A stretch of DNA of 64,000 nucleotides from Williamsia phyllosphaerae (GCF_014635305.1 NZ_BMCS01000002.1:919664-983663), one strand, 5' to 3'. Shown: positions 17,530-27,246, counted from the first letter of the stretch. Notes: generated from the letters alone by a model not told the origin. Program-made: numbers and translations.

Positions 17530-18207
17530 ATGCGTACCGCGTACCACGAGCAGATGGCTGACCTGAACCGCATCCTGGGACACATGTCCCAGCTTGCCGG
17601 TGTCGCCATGGAGCGCTCCACACAGGCACTTCTCCAGGCCGACCTCGCCGTAGCCGAGGGCGTCATATCCGATCACGAGCAGATCGTCCGTCTCTCGGCG
17701 CAGGCCGAGGAGCAGGCATTCGCCCTTCTCGCGTTGCAGGCACCGGTCGCCGGCGACCTCCGCGCGATCGTCAGCGGCTTCCAGATCGTCGCCGACGTCG
17801 ACCGGATGGGTGCGCTCGCGCTGCACGTCTCCAAGGTCGCCCGTCGCCGGCACCCGGCCAAGGCGCTGCCCGAGGAGGTCAACGGCTACTTCGCCGAGAT
17901 GGGTCGTCTCGCCGTGGCACTGGCGATGAACGCCCGCGAGGTTCTCAACAGCCAGGACCCGTCCGACGCCCTCCGACTGCAGGCCGACGACGACGCGATG
18001 GACGACCTGCACCGGCACCTGTTCACCGTCCTGATGGACCGTGAGTGGCGCCACGGCGTCGCCGCGGCCGTCGACGTCACACTGTTGGGCCGGTACTACG
18101 AGCGCTTCGCCGACCACGCCGTCCTCATCGGTCGGCGCGTGGTGTTCCAGTCCACCGGCAAGACCCCCGAGCAGTTCCTCGAGGGGCAGCAGCAGGCCCA
18201 GGCCTGA
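17530..18207 (+). CDS. phoU: phosphate signalling regulator PhoU
   Basis: This 225-residue all-helical protein has two repeated three-helix bundles, each with the family metal-binding motif pattern (around [26 protein letters not shown] and [21 protein letters not shown]). PhoU links the Pst transporter to the SenX3/RegX3-type phosphate-sensing kinase and damps the response when phosphate is plentiful. It is convergent with the pst operon rather than part of it. It carries its own PHO box, so it should be induced by phosphate starvation. Confidence 0.94.
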   Translation: MRTAYHEQMADLNRILGHMSQLAGVAMERSTQALLQADLAVAEGVISDHEQIVRLSAQAEEQAFALLALQAPVAGDLRAIVSGFQIVADVDRMGALALHVSKVARRRHPAKALPEEVNGYFAEMGRLAVALAMNAREVLNSQDPSDALRLQADDDAMDDLHRHLFTVLMDREWRHGVAAAVDVTLLGRYYERFADHAVLIGRRVVFQSTGKTPEQFLEGQQQAQA

Positions 18208-18232
18208 TCTGCCCGCCAGGGCCTCACACGAA

Positions 18233-18279
18233 CGAACACAAAGCCCCGGTCCTCCTGGAGGACCGGGGCTTTGTGTTCG
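18233..18279. terminator. strong bidirectional terminator between phoU and pstB
   Basis: A nearly continuous palindrome (arms 18233-18255 and 18257-18279, core AAAGCCCCGGTCCTCC and GGAGGACCGGGGCTTT) lies between the convergent phoU and pstB genes. The arms end in A- and T-rich CGAACACAAA/TTTGTGTTCG, so each strand has a short T-rich tail. Confidence 0.88.
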
Positions 18280-18287
18280 TTGCGGGT

Positions 18288-19064
18288 CTAGCCGAAGCGG
18301 CCGGAGATGTAGTCTTCCGTGGCGCGCTGCTCGGGGTTGGAGAACATCGTCTCGGTGTCGTTGACCTCGATGAGCTGGCCCGGCTTGCCCGTAGCGGCAA
18401 GGTTGAAGAACGCCGTCTGGTCACTCACGCGTGCAGCCTGCTGCATGTTGTGGGTGACGATGACGATCGTGTAGTCCTTCTTGAGCTCGGTGATCAGGTC
18501 CTCGATGGCCAGGGTCGAGATCGGATCGAGCGCCGAACACGGCTCGTCCATGAGCAGGACCTCGGGTGAGACCGCGATCGCGCGGGCGATGCACAGCCGC
18601 TGCTGCTGTCCACCGGACAGGCCGCCACCGGGCTTGCCCAGACGGTCCTTGACCTCTTCCCAGAGGTTCGCGCCACGCAGGCTGCGCTCGGCGACCTCGT
18701 CGAGCTCCTTCTTGTTGCGCAGCCCCTGCAGCTTCAGGCCGGCCACGACGTTGTCGCGGATCGACATGGTGGGGAACGGGTTCGGGCGCTGGAACACCAT
18801 GCCGATGGTGGAGCGGACGCTCACCGGGTCGACGGCGCGGCCGTAGATGTCCTCACCGTCGAGCAGCACCTTGCCCTCCACACGGGCACCGGGGGTGACC
18901 TCGTGCATGCGGTTCAGCGTGCGCAGGACCGTCGACTTGCCGCAGCCCGACGGGCCGATGAAGGCGGTGATGGAGCGCGGCGGGACATCAAGGCTGACGT
19001 CCTTCACGGCGTGGAACGCGCTGTAGTAGATGTTCAGGTCTTTGAGGTCGAGACGCTTTGCCAT
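18288..19064 (-). CDS. pstB: phosphate ABC transporter ATPase PstB
   Basis: This 258-residue ATPase has Walker A ([15 protein letters not shown]), the PstB-specific [13 protein letters not shown]-loop, the signature [14 protein letters not shown], Walker B ([13 protein letters not shown]) and the H-loop [11 protein letters not shown]. It energises high-affinity phosphate import and is the last gene of the leftward pstS-pstC-pstA-pstB operon. The position next to phoU and close to mshD matches the M. tuberculosis phoT locus. Confidence 0.96.
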   Translation of the reverse strand: MAKRLDLKDLNIYYSAFHAVKDVSLDVPPRSITAFIGPSGCGKSTVLRTLNRMHEVTPGARVEGKVLLDGEDIYGRAVDPVSVRSTIGMVFQRPNPFPTMSIRDNVVAGLKLQGLRNKKELDEVAERSLRGANLWEEVKDRLGKPGGGLSGGQQQRLCIARAIAVSPEVLLMDEPCSALDPISTLAIEDLITELKKDYTIVIVTHNMQQAARVSDQTAFFNLAATGKPGQLIEVNDTETMFSNPEQRATEDYISGRFG

Positions 19065-19125
19065 GGTGTCGCTTTCGTTCGAGTCGTTCGAATGTCTGTG
19101 GGGCCGATAGGCCGTCGGAGAGGCG

Positions 19126-20025
19126 TCAGGCCTTCTTGGGGGCGAACAGGCGGGACACGAGCTTGGCGCCGAAGTAGATCACCGCGACGATGAGCACGAG
19201 GGTCAACGCCGCGCCCCAGACCTTGTCGAGAGCGTCGGGACCGTTGTTGTACTGCTGCACCATCATCAGGGGGAGCGACTGCTGGTTGCCCTCGAACGGG
19301 TTGTTGTTGACCGCTCGGGTGGAGCCCACCAGGATCAACACCGGCGCGGACTCACCCATGACTCTCGCAACCGAGAGCATCACACCCGTCACGATTCCCG
19401 AGAGCGCCGTCGGCAGGACGATGCTGACGATGGTGCGCCACTTGGGCACACCCAGCGCGTAGGACGCCTCGCGCAGATCCTGCGGGACGATCTTGAGCAT
19501 CTCCTCCGTGGAGCGCACCACGATCGGGATCATCAGCAACACCAGGGCCAGCGCCACGACGAAACCGGAACGCGGCAGGCCGAGGGTGGTGCGCCACACG
19601 GCGTAGATGAACAGCGCGGCGACGATCGACGGGACACCGGAGAGGATGTCGACCATGAAGGTGGTGAATCGCGCCAGCAGCGACTTGTTGCCGTATTCGA
19701 CGAGGTAGATGGCGACGAAGATGCCCACCGGGATCGAGATGACCGCCGCGAGCAGCGTCTGCTGGAGGGTGCCGACGATCGCGTTGAACGCGCCGCCGTG
19801 CAGCTCGTCGAACTGCCACCAGTCGGCGGACAGGATCGGGCTGATGCCCCGGACGACGAGGGTGACGAGCAACCAGACCAGCGGCGCGAGCGCGATCAGC
19901 AGCGCCGCCGAGACGAGCACGAGGGCGGTCCGGTCGGTGACCTTACGTCGGCCGTTGACCTTGGTGAAGCCGGATGCGTCCCGCTTCACCGGGCCCAGGC
20001 TGGGGCTCTCGAGGGTGGCAGTCAT
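19126..20025 (-). CDS. pstA: phosphate ABC transporter permease PstA
   Basis: This 299-residue membrane protein has six predicted TM helices and the EAA-type cytoplasmic loop [25 protein letters not shown]. The conserved LYGVWWFG-like start is replaced by a longer N-terminal tail. It pairs with PstC to form the phosphate channel. It overlaps pstC by 4 bases and is followed by pstB after 61 bases. Confidence 0.95.
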   Translation of the reverse strand: MTATLESPSLGPVKRDASGFTKVNGRRKVTDRTALVLVSAALLIALAPLVWLLVTLVVRGISPILSADWWQFDELHGGAFNAIVGTLQQTLLAAVISIPVGIFVAIYLVEYGNKSLLARFTTFMVDILSGVPSIVAALFIYAVWRTTLGLPRSGFVVALALVLLMIPIVVRSTEEMLKIVPQDLREASYALGVPKWRTIVSIVLPTALSGIVTGVMLSVARVMGESAPVLILVGSTRAVNNNPFEGNQQSLPLMMVQQYNNGPDALDKVWGAALTLVLIVAVIYFGAKLVSRLFAPKKA

Positions 20026-21053
20026 GACTTCGCCTTTCCGGCGACGACCGAGCGGGCCGCGGCATTGACGATGAAGGTCAGTACGAACAGGGTCAGGCCG
20101 GCGGAGATGTAGGCGCCGGTCTTGATCGGCGAGTCGAACTCGGCGGCGTTGTTGGCGATCTTGGTCGCGAACGTCTCACCGCTCTCCATCAGGTTGAAGT
20201 CCAGCGGACCCGCAGTGGAAATGATGAGCAGCAGCGCCATCGTCTCGCCGAGGGCGCGGCCCAGGCCGAGCATCGAGCCGCTGATGTAGCCGGAGAAACC
20301 GAAGGGCAGCACCGAGACCCGGACGACCTCCCACTTGGTCGCGCCGAGGGCGAGTGCGGCCTCGCGCTGCGCGGTGGGGGTCTGCACGAAGACCTCGCGG
20401 GTGACCGCGGTGATGATCGGCAGGATCATTACGGCGAGGACGATTCCCGCGGTGAGCAGGGTGCCACCAGTGGAGAGGTTGGCGATCTGCGTCGGTTCCT
20501 GGAAGAACGGCAGGAACGAGAGGTTGTCGACCAGCCACTGGTCCAGGGGCACGAGCGCCGGCCCGAGAACCAGGATGCCCCAGAGGCCGTAGACGATCGA
20601 GGGCACTGCGGCGAGCAGATCGACCAGGTAGGTGATCGGTCCGATGAGGCGCCTCGGCGCGTACTGGGTGAGGAAGATCGAGATCCCGAGCGCGATGGGC
20701 ATGGCGAGGACCAGCGCGATCACCGACACGACCAGTGTCGCGTAGAAGAGGTTGGCGATACCGAACTGGAGTTCGTCACCCGAGGTGACCCAGTCACCGG
20801 TGTAGGTGAAGAAGTTCTCGGAGTTCTTCAGCAGCGCCGGAACGGCCTGGATGACCAGGAAGATCGCGATCAACGCGATCAGGACCGAGATGACGATGCC
20901 CGAGCCGACCGACAGGGTCCGGAAGATGCGGTCGCCGAGTCGGATGACCGACCCCTTGCCCGCGGCGTCGGGCTTGTCGGCGCTGTCCCCGGTCGGGGCG
21001 GGGCCGGGTGCGACGCCGGCCATCGGGTCCGGGCCGCTGATCGATGACGTCAT
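20022..21053 (-). CDS. pstC: phosphate ABC transporter permease PstC
   Basis: This protein of about 343 residues begins MTSSISGPDPMAG after an AGAAGGA ribosome binding site, which decided the start over longer in-frame options. It has a Gly/Pro-rich cytoplasmic N-terminus and six TM helices. The EAA loop is REAALALGATKWEVVRVSVLPFGFSG. It works with PstA, PstB and PstS in phosphate uptake. A hairpin lies between pstS and this gene. Confidence 0.95.
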   Translation of the reverse strand: MTSSISGPDPMAGVAPGPAPTGDSADKPDAAGKGSVIRLGDRIFRTLSVGSGIVISVLIALIAIFLVIQAVPALLKNSENFFTYTGDWVTSGDELQFGIANLFYATLVVSVIALVLAMPIALGISIFLTQYAPRRLIGPITYLVDLLAAVPSIVYGLWGILVLGPALVPLDQWLVDNLSFLPFFQEPTQIANLSTGGTLLTAGIVLAVMILPIITAVTREVFVQTPTAQREAALALGATKWEVVRVSVLPFGFSGYISGSMLGLGRALGETMALLLIISTAGPLDFNLMESGETFATKIANNAAEFDSPIKTGAYISAGLTLFVLTFIVNAAARSVVAGKAKS

Positions 21054-21144
21054 GGATCCTTCTGAGTCAGCCGTCTGGCCGGCGCGCAAGTTGCCACCGT
21101 GCACTTCGGTCATGAGCAATGTCCCCCAAGTCTCTCAACTGCGT

Positions 21145-21175
21145 CCGCGGGGCCGCAATGTGTGCGGCCCCGCGG
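21145..21175 (-). terminator. attenuating hairpin between pstS and pstC
   Basis: A perfect 13-base stem (CCGCGGGGCCGCA and TGCGGCCCCGCGG, arms 21145-21157 and 21163-21175, 5-base loop) follows pstS without a T-tract. In many pst operons such a structure raises PstS relative to the membrane subunits; that role is inferred here. Confidence 0.68.
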
Positions 21176-21214
21176 GCGTCAGATGTCGTTCTCGATCTGG
21201 CCCGGAAGTCCGGG

Positions 21215-22324
21215 TCAGCTCAGTGCGTCGACGGTTCCCTGCAGGGTCGTCTTGTAGCTCTCCGGCAGGGCGACGTAGCCCTCGTCGGCCAGGCCTTCCT
21301 GGCCGCTGTTCAGGATGGTCGTGAAGGCGGACTTCAGGACCGCGCCCTTGTTGCCGGTGTAGCCCTTGGAGCACACGATCTCGTAGGTCGTGAGCAGCAG
21401 CGGGTACGCGCCGGCGGTGTTGGTGGCGAAGAGCTTGTCGGTGTCGACCTGCAGATCCTTCGAGCCGGGGGTCTTGAACGACACGTTCTCCAGCGCCTTG
21501 CCCGCGGTCTCCGAGGTCAGCTCGGTTGCGCCCGAACCGAAGTCGACCTTCGACAGGCTGAGCTTGTTCTGCTCGGCGAAGCCCCACTCGACGTAGGTGA
21601 TCGAGCCGGGGGTCTTCTTCACGGTGTCACCGACGCCGGTCGACTTCGAGGCGGCCGAGCCACCCTGGCCCTTGAACGCCTTGTCGTGCTCGTACGGCCA
21701 GTCCGCCTTGGCGGTGTCCTGCAGGAAGCGCTGGAAGTTGTCGGTGGTGCCCGAGCTGTCGCTGCGGTGGACCGGGACGATCTTCTCCGACGGCAGGGTC
21801 TTGCCCTGGTTCAGCGCAGCGATGGCCGGGTCGTTCCAGGTGGTGATCTTCGAGTCGAAGATCTTGGCGAGAACGCTGGGGTTGAGGACCAGGTCGTCGA
21901 CGCCGTCGAGGTTGTAGGCGATGGCGACCGGGCCCGCGACGAGCGGGATGTGCCATGCGTCGTTGCCCGCGCAGCGGGTCTTGGCGGTGGCGGCCTCGTC
22001 GGTCTTGAGCGCCGAGTCCGAGCCGGCGAAGTCGACGTCGCTGCTCAGGAACTTCTTGACGCCGTCGCCCGAGCCGCTACCGGTGTAGTTGAGGACGATG
22101 CCACCGTTGCTGGCGAGAACGTCCTGGAACTTCTCCACGGCCTTCTGCTGGGCGGTGGAACCCTCGCCGCTGACGGCCTGGCCGCTGAAGCTGTTGTCGC
22201 TGCTGGCGTCGCCGGAATCGCTTCCGCCACCGCCGCTGCAGGCCGACAAGGTGAGTGCGGCCGCGACCACGATGCTCGCGGCGACTCCGCCGCTGCGGGC
22301 AGCCGAGCTCAGGTTGAGTTTCAC
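21215..22324 (-). CDS. pstS: phosphate-binding lipoprotein PstS
   Basis: This 369-residue protein has a lipoprotein signal ending LTLSACSG (lipidated Cys29). The phosphate-binding domain carries conserved contacts around GEGSTAQQKAVEKF, YTGSGSGDGVKKFL, DFAGSDSALK and HRSDSSGTTDNFQRFL. It captures phosphate outside the membrane for PstCAB and is the first gene of the operon. The start has a GGAGG site (GGAGGACCTTGGC). A PHO box lies about 85 bases upstream of the start codon. Confidence 0.97.
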   Translation of the reverse strand: MKLNLSSAARSGGVAASIVVAAALTLSACSGGGGSDSGDASSDNSFSGQAVSGEGSTAQQKAVEKFQDVLASNGGIVLNYTGSGSGDGVKKFLSSDVDFAGSDSALKTDEAATAKTRCAGNDAWHIPLVAGPVAIAYNLDGVDDLVLNPSVLAKIFDSKITTWNDPAIAALNQGKTLPSEKIVPVHRSDSSGTTDNFQRFLQDTAKADWPYEHDKAFKGQGGSAASKSTGVGDTVKKTPGSITYVEWGFAEQNKLSLSKVDFGSGATELTSETAGKALENVSFKTPGSKDLQVDTDKLFATNTAGAYPLLLTTYEIVCSKGYTGNKGAVLKSAFTTILNSGQEGLADEGYVALPESYKTTLQGTVDALS

Positions 22325-22400
22325 GCCAAGGTCCTCCGTTGTGTGCTGGTGCTTGCTCTTGGAGTGAAAGTTAGGGCGCGGTGGTGGACGGACCGCCGAC

Positions 22401-22424
22401 TGAAGGTGAACGAGCGGTGAATAG
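22401..22424 (-). promoter_or_regulatory. PHO box upstream of pstS
   Basis: On the minus strand ATTCACC and GTTCACC occur 11 bases apart (plus-strand GGTGAA at 22405 and 22416). This is the same direct-repeat pattern as in front of phoU, and it is placed to activate the pst operon under phosphate limitation. Confidence 0.7.
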
Positions 22425-22562
22425 ATCGGCGATCAACGTGGTCGGTCGGCCAACACCCGGCACACACCATTGGTCCAGGTGAGGACCGTTTACAGAGGCA
22501 ACGAAATCGGGTGAGCAAGGACACACCCGCGGCCGACCGGGAACGCGCGGGTTCCCGGTCTC

Positions 22563-23504
22563 TCAGCCGTAGGCGACGTCGATGGAGTGCTGTGTGAAGC
22601 CGAGCCGCGCGTAGGTGTGCAGCGCGGCGGCGTTGTCGCCCTCGACGTACAACTCGACCTCACCGAGGCCGGTGTCCTCGAGGTACCGGATACCCGCGAG
22701 GGTCAGGATCCGCCCGAGGCCGCGACCCTGCGTGCCGGTGTCGACGCCGACGATGTAGACCTCGCCCAGTGCCGGCTCGTCGTCCCCATCCGGGTTCGTC
22801 ACCGCGGGGTGCACCTTCGTCCAGTGGAAGCCCAGCAGTGTTTTCGGGTCGGTGCGGTCGAAGACCAGGAACAAGCCCTCGGGGTCGAACCAGTCTGACC
22901 CCGTTCGCGCGGTGATCTCGTCTTTTCCCCAGCCACCCTGCTCGGGATGCCAGTCGAACGCGGCGTTGTTCACTCGGAGGATCTCGGCGTCGTCGCCACT
23001 GCCCTCGTATGTCCGCAACACCAGGTCGTCGGGGATGTCCAACGGCGGCAACGGGTTGTCGGGATCGCCGAGGGGACGGCGCAGTGAGAGGAGCTCGCGC
23101 AGGGCGATGAGGTCCAGCGTCGCGGCCAGCGCCTTCGCGCCGGGCAGGTCGCCGTGCGCCCAGATGCGCGCGGGGTCGGGGGCGGTGTCGAACGCGGATC
23201 GGACGAGCGCGAGGCCGTGGCCGCGGCGTCGGTGATCGGGATCGACGGCCGCCTCGATCATCGGTGGCTCGTCGTCGCGCCCCGGGGTGATGTTGGCGTA
23301 GCCGGCCAGCGAGCCGTCGTCGGGCGAGCGCCGCACGAGATGGGTGACACCGCCGGAATCGATTGCCGCGCGGGCCTGTTCGGACAAACCGTCCACGCCG
23401 TCGATTCTGGCGACACGGGCGACGAGATCACGGGCCGCCGATGCGGTCGAGGGATCGAGGTCGTCGAGAATCTCGACGTCCGACCCGGCGGACTCAGTTG
23501 CCAT
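22563..23504 (-). CDS. mshD: mycothiol synthase MshD
   Basis: This 313-residue protein has two tandem GNAT domains, about residues 10-150 (acetyl-CoA loop [12 protein letters not shown]) and 160-313 (loop [14 protein letters not shown]). This double-GNAT organisation is characteristic of MshD, which acetylates Cys-GlcN-Ins in the last step of mycothiol synthesis. The C-terminal domain holds the catalytic acetyltransferase in characterised enzymes. Its start overlaps the end of the GlnR-type gene by 11 bases, so they form one transcript, as in M. tuberculosis. Confidence 0.93.
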   Translation of the reverse strand: MATESAGSDVEILDDLDPSTASAARDLVARVARIDGVDGLSEQARAAIDSGGVTHLVRRSPDDGSLAGYANITPGRDDEPPMIEAAVDPDHRRRGHGLALVRSAFDTAPDPARIWAHGDLPGAKALAATLDLIALRELLSLRRPLGDPDNPLPPLDIPDDLVLRTYEGSGDDAEILRVNNAAFDWHPEQGGWGKDEITARTGSDWFDPEGLFLVFDRTDPKTLLGFHWTKVHPAVTNPDGDDEPALGEVYIVGVDTGTQGRGLGRILTLAGIRYLEDTGLGEVELYVEGDNAAALHTYARLGFTQHSIDVAYG

Positions 23505-24276
23505 TGCTGATCGGGCTCAGGACGGTGTCGTCGAAATCGGTGTCGGTCGACTCGTCGTCGGGGTCCGGCTCGTCCGGGGTCGGGCCCTCGGGGGACTCGC
23601 CGCGACCGCGGCTCGGGCGGACCGCCTTGTAACCGACGTTGCGGACGGTGCCGATGAGCGCCTCGTGCTCGGGGCCCAGCTTCGCGCGCAGGCGTCGGAC
23701 GTGGACGTCGACCGTGCGGGTGCCACCGAAGAAGTCGTACCCCCACACCTCCTGCAGCAGCTGTGCGCGGGTGAAGACCCGACCGGCGTTCTGCGCCAGG
23801 TACTTCAGGAGCTCGAACTCCTTGTAGGTGAGGTCGAGGGGACGACCACGCAACCGCGCGGTGTAAGTGCCCTCGTCGATGACCAGGTCACCCAGGGAGA
23901 CCTTGCCGCTCGACTCCTCGGCGGCCACTCCCCTGGTGCGCACCACCAGCAGACGCAGACGGGTGTCGAGTTCGGCCGGGCCGGTGTTCGGCAGCAGGAA
24001 CTCGTCGAGCCCCCACTCCGCGTTGACCGCGACCAACCCGCCCTCGGTGAGGACGGCGACCACCGGCACCGACGACCCGGTGCTGCCGAGCAGCCGGCAC
24101 AGGCCACGGGCGGCGGCCAGATCGGTCCGGGCATCGACGATAGCCACATCGGCGTTGCCCGCCTCCATGAGCGAAGACACCTCGGTGGGAACGACGCGAA
24201 CTGTGTGAGCCAGCAGTGACAACGACGGCAAGACGGACTCAGGGGTGGGATCGGCTGTCAGTAACAAGAGATCCAC
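23494..24276 (-). CDS. glnR: GlnR-type winged-helix response regulator
   Basis: This 260-residue protein has an OmpR-like architecture: a receiver-like N-terminal domain (about 1-115), which in GlnR is an atypical phosphorylation-independent dimer, and a C-terminal winged helix (about 130-225) with [53 protein letters not shown] spread over several motifs. It is followed by an acidic tail. The GTG start at 24276 with GGAG upstream gives the usual short N-terminus; a longer frame exists. GlnR controls nitrogen assimilation in Actinobacteria. The neighbouring mshD is the normal partner. Confidence 0.9.
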   Translation of the reverse strand: MDLLLLTADPTPESVLPSLSLLAHTVRVVPTEVSSLMEAGNADVAIVDARTDLAAARGLCRLLGSTGSSVPVVAVLTEGGLVAVNAEWGLDEFLLPNTGPAELDTRLRLLVVRTRGVAAEESSGKVSLGDLVIDEGTYTARLRGRPLDLTYKEFELLKYLAQNAGRVFTRAQLLQEVWGYDFFGGTRTVDVHVRRLRAKLGPEHEALIGTVRNVGYKAVRPSRGRGESPEGPTPDEPDPDDESTDTDFDDTVLSPISNGN

Positions 24277-24414
24277 AAACCACTCCGATCTCAGTTGATC
24301 GCCATATGTACTCAGATTTACCAACGTGTGTGAGACAGGTGTCAGAATAACCGCAATATCGCTCCAGCCTGTTACCAGCCGTTGATGCGGCACTGTCGAA
24401 CGGAGGGTTTTCGA

Positions 24415-25323
24415 GTGCGCAGAACCCTCACGCTCCTCGCCCTGGGGCTTGTCGTCGTGGTCGTCGCGCTACTCGGAATCGACACCGGGTTCGCGATCAA
24501 TGCCGAGCGCAGCTTCGCGCGCGCATTCGTGCACCCGACGAATGGCAATCGCGGGCTCCCCTTCGAACCCGAGGTCACGATCTCGGGCTTCCCCGCATTC
24601 CGCTCGGTGTCCGACGGTCGATACTCGTCCATCGGCATCACGGCGCGTGCCGTGCCCGTTTACCGCGGCGGCACCTGCACCGTCGGGGACCCTTGCCATG
24701 CCGATCTGCGTACTCGACTCCGCGACGTTCGCGTCGACAGGGCGTCGATCACGAACCCGTTCCCCCAGGGCGCCGTGTTCATGGAGGTCGGATCCGCCAC
24801 GGCGTCGACGACGCTCGACTCCGTCGCGATGGGGCGCCTGCTCGAGATCGACGACCTCACGGTGAACACGCCCGCTCCCGAGGGCAGAGCAGGCGGTGGC
24901 GGTCCCCAGGACGGATTGCTCAGCCGGACATCGGGCGTGCTGCTCACGGGCAGCGTGTCGCCCAGGCCCGGACGACCCGACGTGAAGGTGAGCGTGACCG
25001 TCGATCTCTCGGCGGTCGGGGGTGCGCTCCGCCTCGTTGCCACCGACTTCTACGACGGACCCGAGGAGCACTCCGAGACGACGGTCGCCGAGGCGGACAG
25101 GCGAGCCGTGCTCGACCGGTTCTCCGCGACCATCGCCGACCTCCCGATGGCGTGGGGCGCGACGGCAACGTCCGCCCGGAGCAGCGGCAGCGACATCATG
25201 ATCGAGGGCACACCGCGAACCCAGACCTGGGACCCCGGACTCTTCCTGACCGCGCAGGACACCGAGATCTACATGATGTACACCTGCCTCTCCGATGGCC
25301 AGCTGCACCGACCACCATGCTGA
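24415..25323 (+). CDS. LmeA-like DUF2993 envelope protein
   Basis: This 302-residue protein starts at a GTG 9 bases after GGAGGG. It has a hydrophobic N-terminal signal or anchor ([18 protein letters not shown]) and a DUF2993 domain, with the conserved opening [14 protein letters not shown]. tuberculosis Rv0817c and LmeA belong to this family; LmeA is a periplasmic phospholipid-binding protein needed for mannan/lipomannan elongation. Location between glnR and the cysA-type gene agrees with Rv0817c. The exact ligand is inferred. Confidence 0.82.
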   Translation: MRRTLTLLALGLVVVVVALLGIDTGFAINAERSFARAFVHPTNGNRGLPFEPEVTISGFPAFRSVSDGRYSSIGITARAVPVYRGGTCTVGDPCHADLRTRLRDVRVDRASITNPFPQGAVFMEVGSATASTTLDSVAMGRLLEIDDLTVNTPAPEGRAGGGGPQDGLLSRTSGVLLTGSVSPRPGRPDVKVSVTVDLSAVGGALRLVATDFYDGPEEHSETTVAEADRRAVLDRFSATIADLPMAWGATATSARSSGSDIMIEGTPRTQTWDPGLFLTAQDTEIYMMYTCLSDGQLHRPPC

Positions 25324-25354
25324 GCCGCCGGTCAGATGCCCGCGCGGCCTTTGT

Positions 25355-25360
25355 TACCCT
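25355..25360 (+). promoter_or_regulatory. -10 element for the leaderless cysteine leader peptide
   Basis: TACCCT ends 7 bases before an ATG at 25368, so transcription should begin at or next to that start codon. Confidence 0.6.
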
Positions 25361-25367
25361 CGACCCC

Positions 25368-25448
25368 ATGCTGACGCGCCGTGAGCTCTTGCTCACCCGC
25401 CGCCGGGCGATCGACTTCTGTCGTTTCGCCACCTGCTGCTGTCGCTAG
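25368..25448 (+). CDS. leaderless polycysteine leader peptide upstream of sulfurtransferase
   Basis: This 26-residue reading frame begins MLTRRELLLTRRRAIDFCRF and ends with three consecutive cysteine codons, an arginine and TAG. It sits 126 bases upstream of the thiosulfate sulfurtransferase gene. Mycobacteria have leaderless polycysteine-encoding short ORFs upstream of the cysA2 operon, described as cysteine-responsive attenuators in which ribosomes stall at Cys codons when charged tRNA-Cys is scarce. The arrangement, the TANNNT -10 seven bases before the ATG and the tandem Cys codons all fit. The mechanism in this organism is inferred. Confidence 0.85.
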   Translation: MLTRRELLLTRRRAIDFCRFATCCCR

Positions 25449-25574
25449 TCGGGTCTCTCGCGGTATCACCGCCACCCGGCCACATCCGTTCCATCCGCGG
25501 CGTATCTCGCTGCGCGCATCCCACCGAACAATTCTTCGGGCAAACATCACGTACGTCCCTACGAAAGGAACACC

Positions 25575-26408
25575 ATGGCTCGCTCCGATGTCCTGGTCAG
25601 CGCCGACTGGGCTGAGCAGAACCTGAACACCGACAAGGTCGTGCTCGTCGAGGTCGACGAGGACACCACCGCCTACGACGGCGGCCACATCGCCGGCGCG
25701 ATCAAGCTCGACTGGAAGGCCGACCTGCAGGACCAGGTCCGTCGCGACTTCCTCAACCAGGAGCAGTTCTCCGATCTTCTGTCGGCACGCGGCGTCGCCA
25801 ACGACGACACCGTGATCCTCTACGGCGGCAACAACAACTGGTTCGCCGCGTACGCCTACTGGTACTTCAAGCTGTACGGCCACAAGGACGTCCGCCTGCT
25901 CGACGGTGGACGCAAGAAGTGGGAGCTCGACGGCCGCCCGCTGTCGACCGACGCCGTGTCGCGCCAGGCCACCTCGTACAAGGCGGAGGCCCCCGACCTG
26001 TCGATCCGCGCGTTCCGCGACGAGGTCATCGACGCCATCGGTACCAAGAACCTGCTCGACATCCGTTCGCCCGACGAGTACTCGGGCAAGATCCTGGCGC
26101 CTGCGCACCTCCCGCAGGAGCAGAGCCAGCGTCCCGGCCACATCCCCGGCGCGGTCAACGTGCCGTGGAGCAAGGCCGCGAACGAGGACGGCACCTTCAA
26201 GTCCGACGAAGAGCTCAAGGAGCTCTACGACGGTGTCGGTATCGACCCCGCCAAGGGCACCATCGCCTACTGCCGCATCGGCGAGCGCTCGTCGCACAGC
26301 TGGTTCGCACTGACCCAGCTGCTCGGCTACGACAACGTCAAGAACTACGACGGCAGCTGGACCGAATACGGCTCTCTGGTCGGCGCCCCCATCGAGCTCG
26401 GAGAATAG
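25575..26408 (+). CDS. cysA: thiosulfate sulfurtransferase (rhodanese), CysA/SseA type
   Basis: This 277-residue protein has two rhodanese domains. The N-terminal domain is inactive-type; the C-terminal one carries the active-site cysteine Cys233 in the loop YCRIGERSSHSW. The start follows GAAAGGA. It transfers sulfane sulfur from thiosulfate to acceptors such as cyanide or thiols. It is co-transcribed with the DUF1416 gene 2 bases downstream and is preceded by the polycysteine leader, which would tie expression to cysteine supply. Confidence 0.94.
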   Translation: MARSDVLVSADWAEQNLNTDKVVLVEVDEDTTAYDGGHIAGAIKLDWKADLQDQVRRDFLNQEQFSDLLSARGVANDDTVILYGGNNNWFAAYAYWYFKLYGHKDVRLLDGGRKKWELDGRPLSTDAVSRQATSYKAEAPDLSIRAFRDEVIDAIGTKNLLDIRSPDEYSGKILAPAHLPQEQSQRPGHIPGAVNVPWSKAANEDGTFKSDEELKELYDGVGIDPAKGTIAYCRIGERSSHSWFALTQLLGYDNVKNYDGSWTEYGSLVGAPIELGE

Positions 26409-26410
26409 AC

Positions 26411-26719
26411 ATGTGTGCAGCACCGAAACAGGGGCAGAAACTGCCCGCCGGAGTCGACGTCGAGAAGGAGACCGTCCTGACCGGTCAGGTTCTCGACGCT
26501 GACGGATCGCCCGTGGCGGGCGCGTTCGTCCGCCTGCTCGACGGGACCCGCGAGTTCACCGCCGAGGTCGTCGCGAGCGGAACCGGCGACTTCCGGTTCT
26601 TCGCGGCGCCCGGCACGTGGACCATCCGCGCGCTCTCGTCGCGGGGCAACGGTGAGACCACCGTGACCCCGGACGGAACCGGCGTGTTCGAACACGACGT
26701 GACGGTCGCCCCGGCCTGA
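26411..26719 (+). CDS. sseC: DUF1416 protein, SseC type
   Basis: This 102-residue protein contains a carboxypeptidase-regulatory-like beta-sandwich (TVLTGQVLDADGSPVAGAFVRLLD and WTIRALSSRGNGETTV) and a short N-terminus MCAAPKQGQ with one cysteine. DUF1416 proteins nearly always follow a thiosulfate sulfurtransferase in Mycobacteriales and are named SseC there. Their exact role in sulfur metabolism is unknown. It starts 2 bases after the rhodanese stop, so it is translationally linked. Confidence 0.92.
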   Translation: MCAAPKQGQKLPAGVDVEKETVLTGQVLDADGSPVAGAFVRLLDGTREFTAEVVASGTGDFRFFAAPGTWTIRALSSRGNGETTVTPDGTGVFEHDVTVAPA

Positions 26720-26735
26720 CCCACGTCATCTCGAC

Positions 26736-26780
26736 AACGAGTCGCCCTCATCGCATCGCGGTGGGGGCGACTCGTTTCTT
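26736..26780. terminator. terminator downstream of sseC
   Basis: AACGAGTCGCCC (26736-26747) pairs with GGGCGACTCGTT (26765-26776), a 12-base stem followed by TTCTT. It ends the sulfurtransferase operon and also serves the convergent NTF2-like gene. Confidence 0.88.
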
Positions 26781-26789
26781 CGTGTGTGA

Positions 26790-27173
26790 CTACCGCGGGT
26801 CGACGAATGTGTAGAGCGCGGTGAACCTGCCCGCCCGGACGTGTGCGACGTCCATCCCGCTCACCACCGCGGGCGCGCCCGCAGGCCCCAGCGCCCAGGA
26901 GATCCTGCCGAGGTCGTCGATGACGGCGGGCTCGACGCTGACGGTGAACGTCAGCCCCGGTGCGTCGAGCTGCAGCGTTCGGATCTTCGCGTCGATCGCG
27001 TCGTGCCCGGACACCGATCCCTCGGCGTCGTAGAAGTCCGCGTCGGGGTCGTAGAGAGCCTCGATCAGCTCGCGCCGGGCGGAGTCGTCAGTGGTGTTGA
27101 ACACCTCGAGGACGTTGCGGCGCATGACATCTGCGATTGCATCGGACGGATTCGCGCTGGTGGGATTCGTCAC
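26790..27173 (-). CDS. NTF2-like / SnoaL-type protein
   Basis: This 127-residue protein starts at a GTG with AGAGG upstream and has an NTF2-like fold pattern: EVFNTTDDSARRELIEALYDPDADFYDAEG, GHDAIDAKIRTLQ and a C-terminal AGRFTALYTFVD strand. Family members act as small isomerases or cyclases, or have no known reaction. It is divergent from a MarR-type regulator 69 bases away and is the probable target. A longer in-frame start exists but overlaps the regulator's promoter. Confidence 0.78.
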   Translation of the reverse strand: MTNPTSANPSDAIADVMRRNVLEVFNTTDDSARRELIEALYDPDADFYDAEGSVSGHDAIDAKIRTLQLDAPGLTFTVSVEPAVIDDLGRISWALGPAGAPAVVSGMDVAHVRAGRFTALYTFVDPR

Positions 27174-27235
27174 GGGAACCTCTATGGTGATGATCGGAGG
27201 GCGATCGTCGCCCGGATGATCGGTGACCCGAAAGT

Positions 27236-27246
27236 ACATGACATGT
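27236..27246. promoter_or_regulatory. MarR operator candidate
   Basis: ACATG-A-CATGT is a perfect inverted repeat overlapping the start codon of the MarR-type gene, where autorepression would block transcription or translation. Assignment to the adjacent regulator is an inference. Confidence 0.4.
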
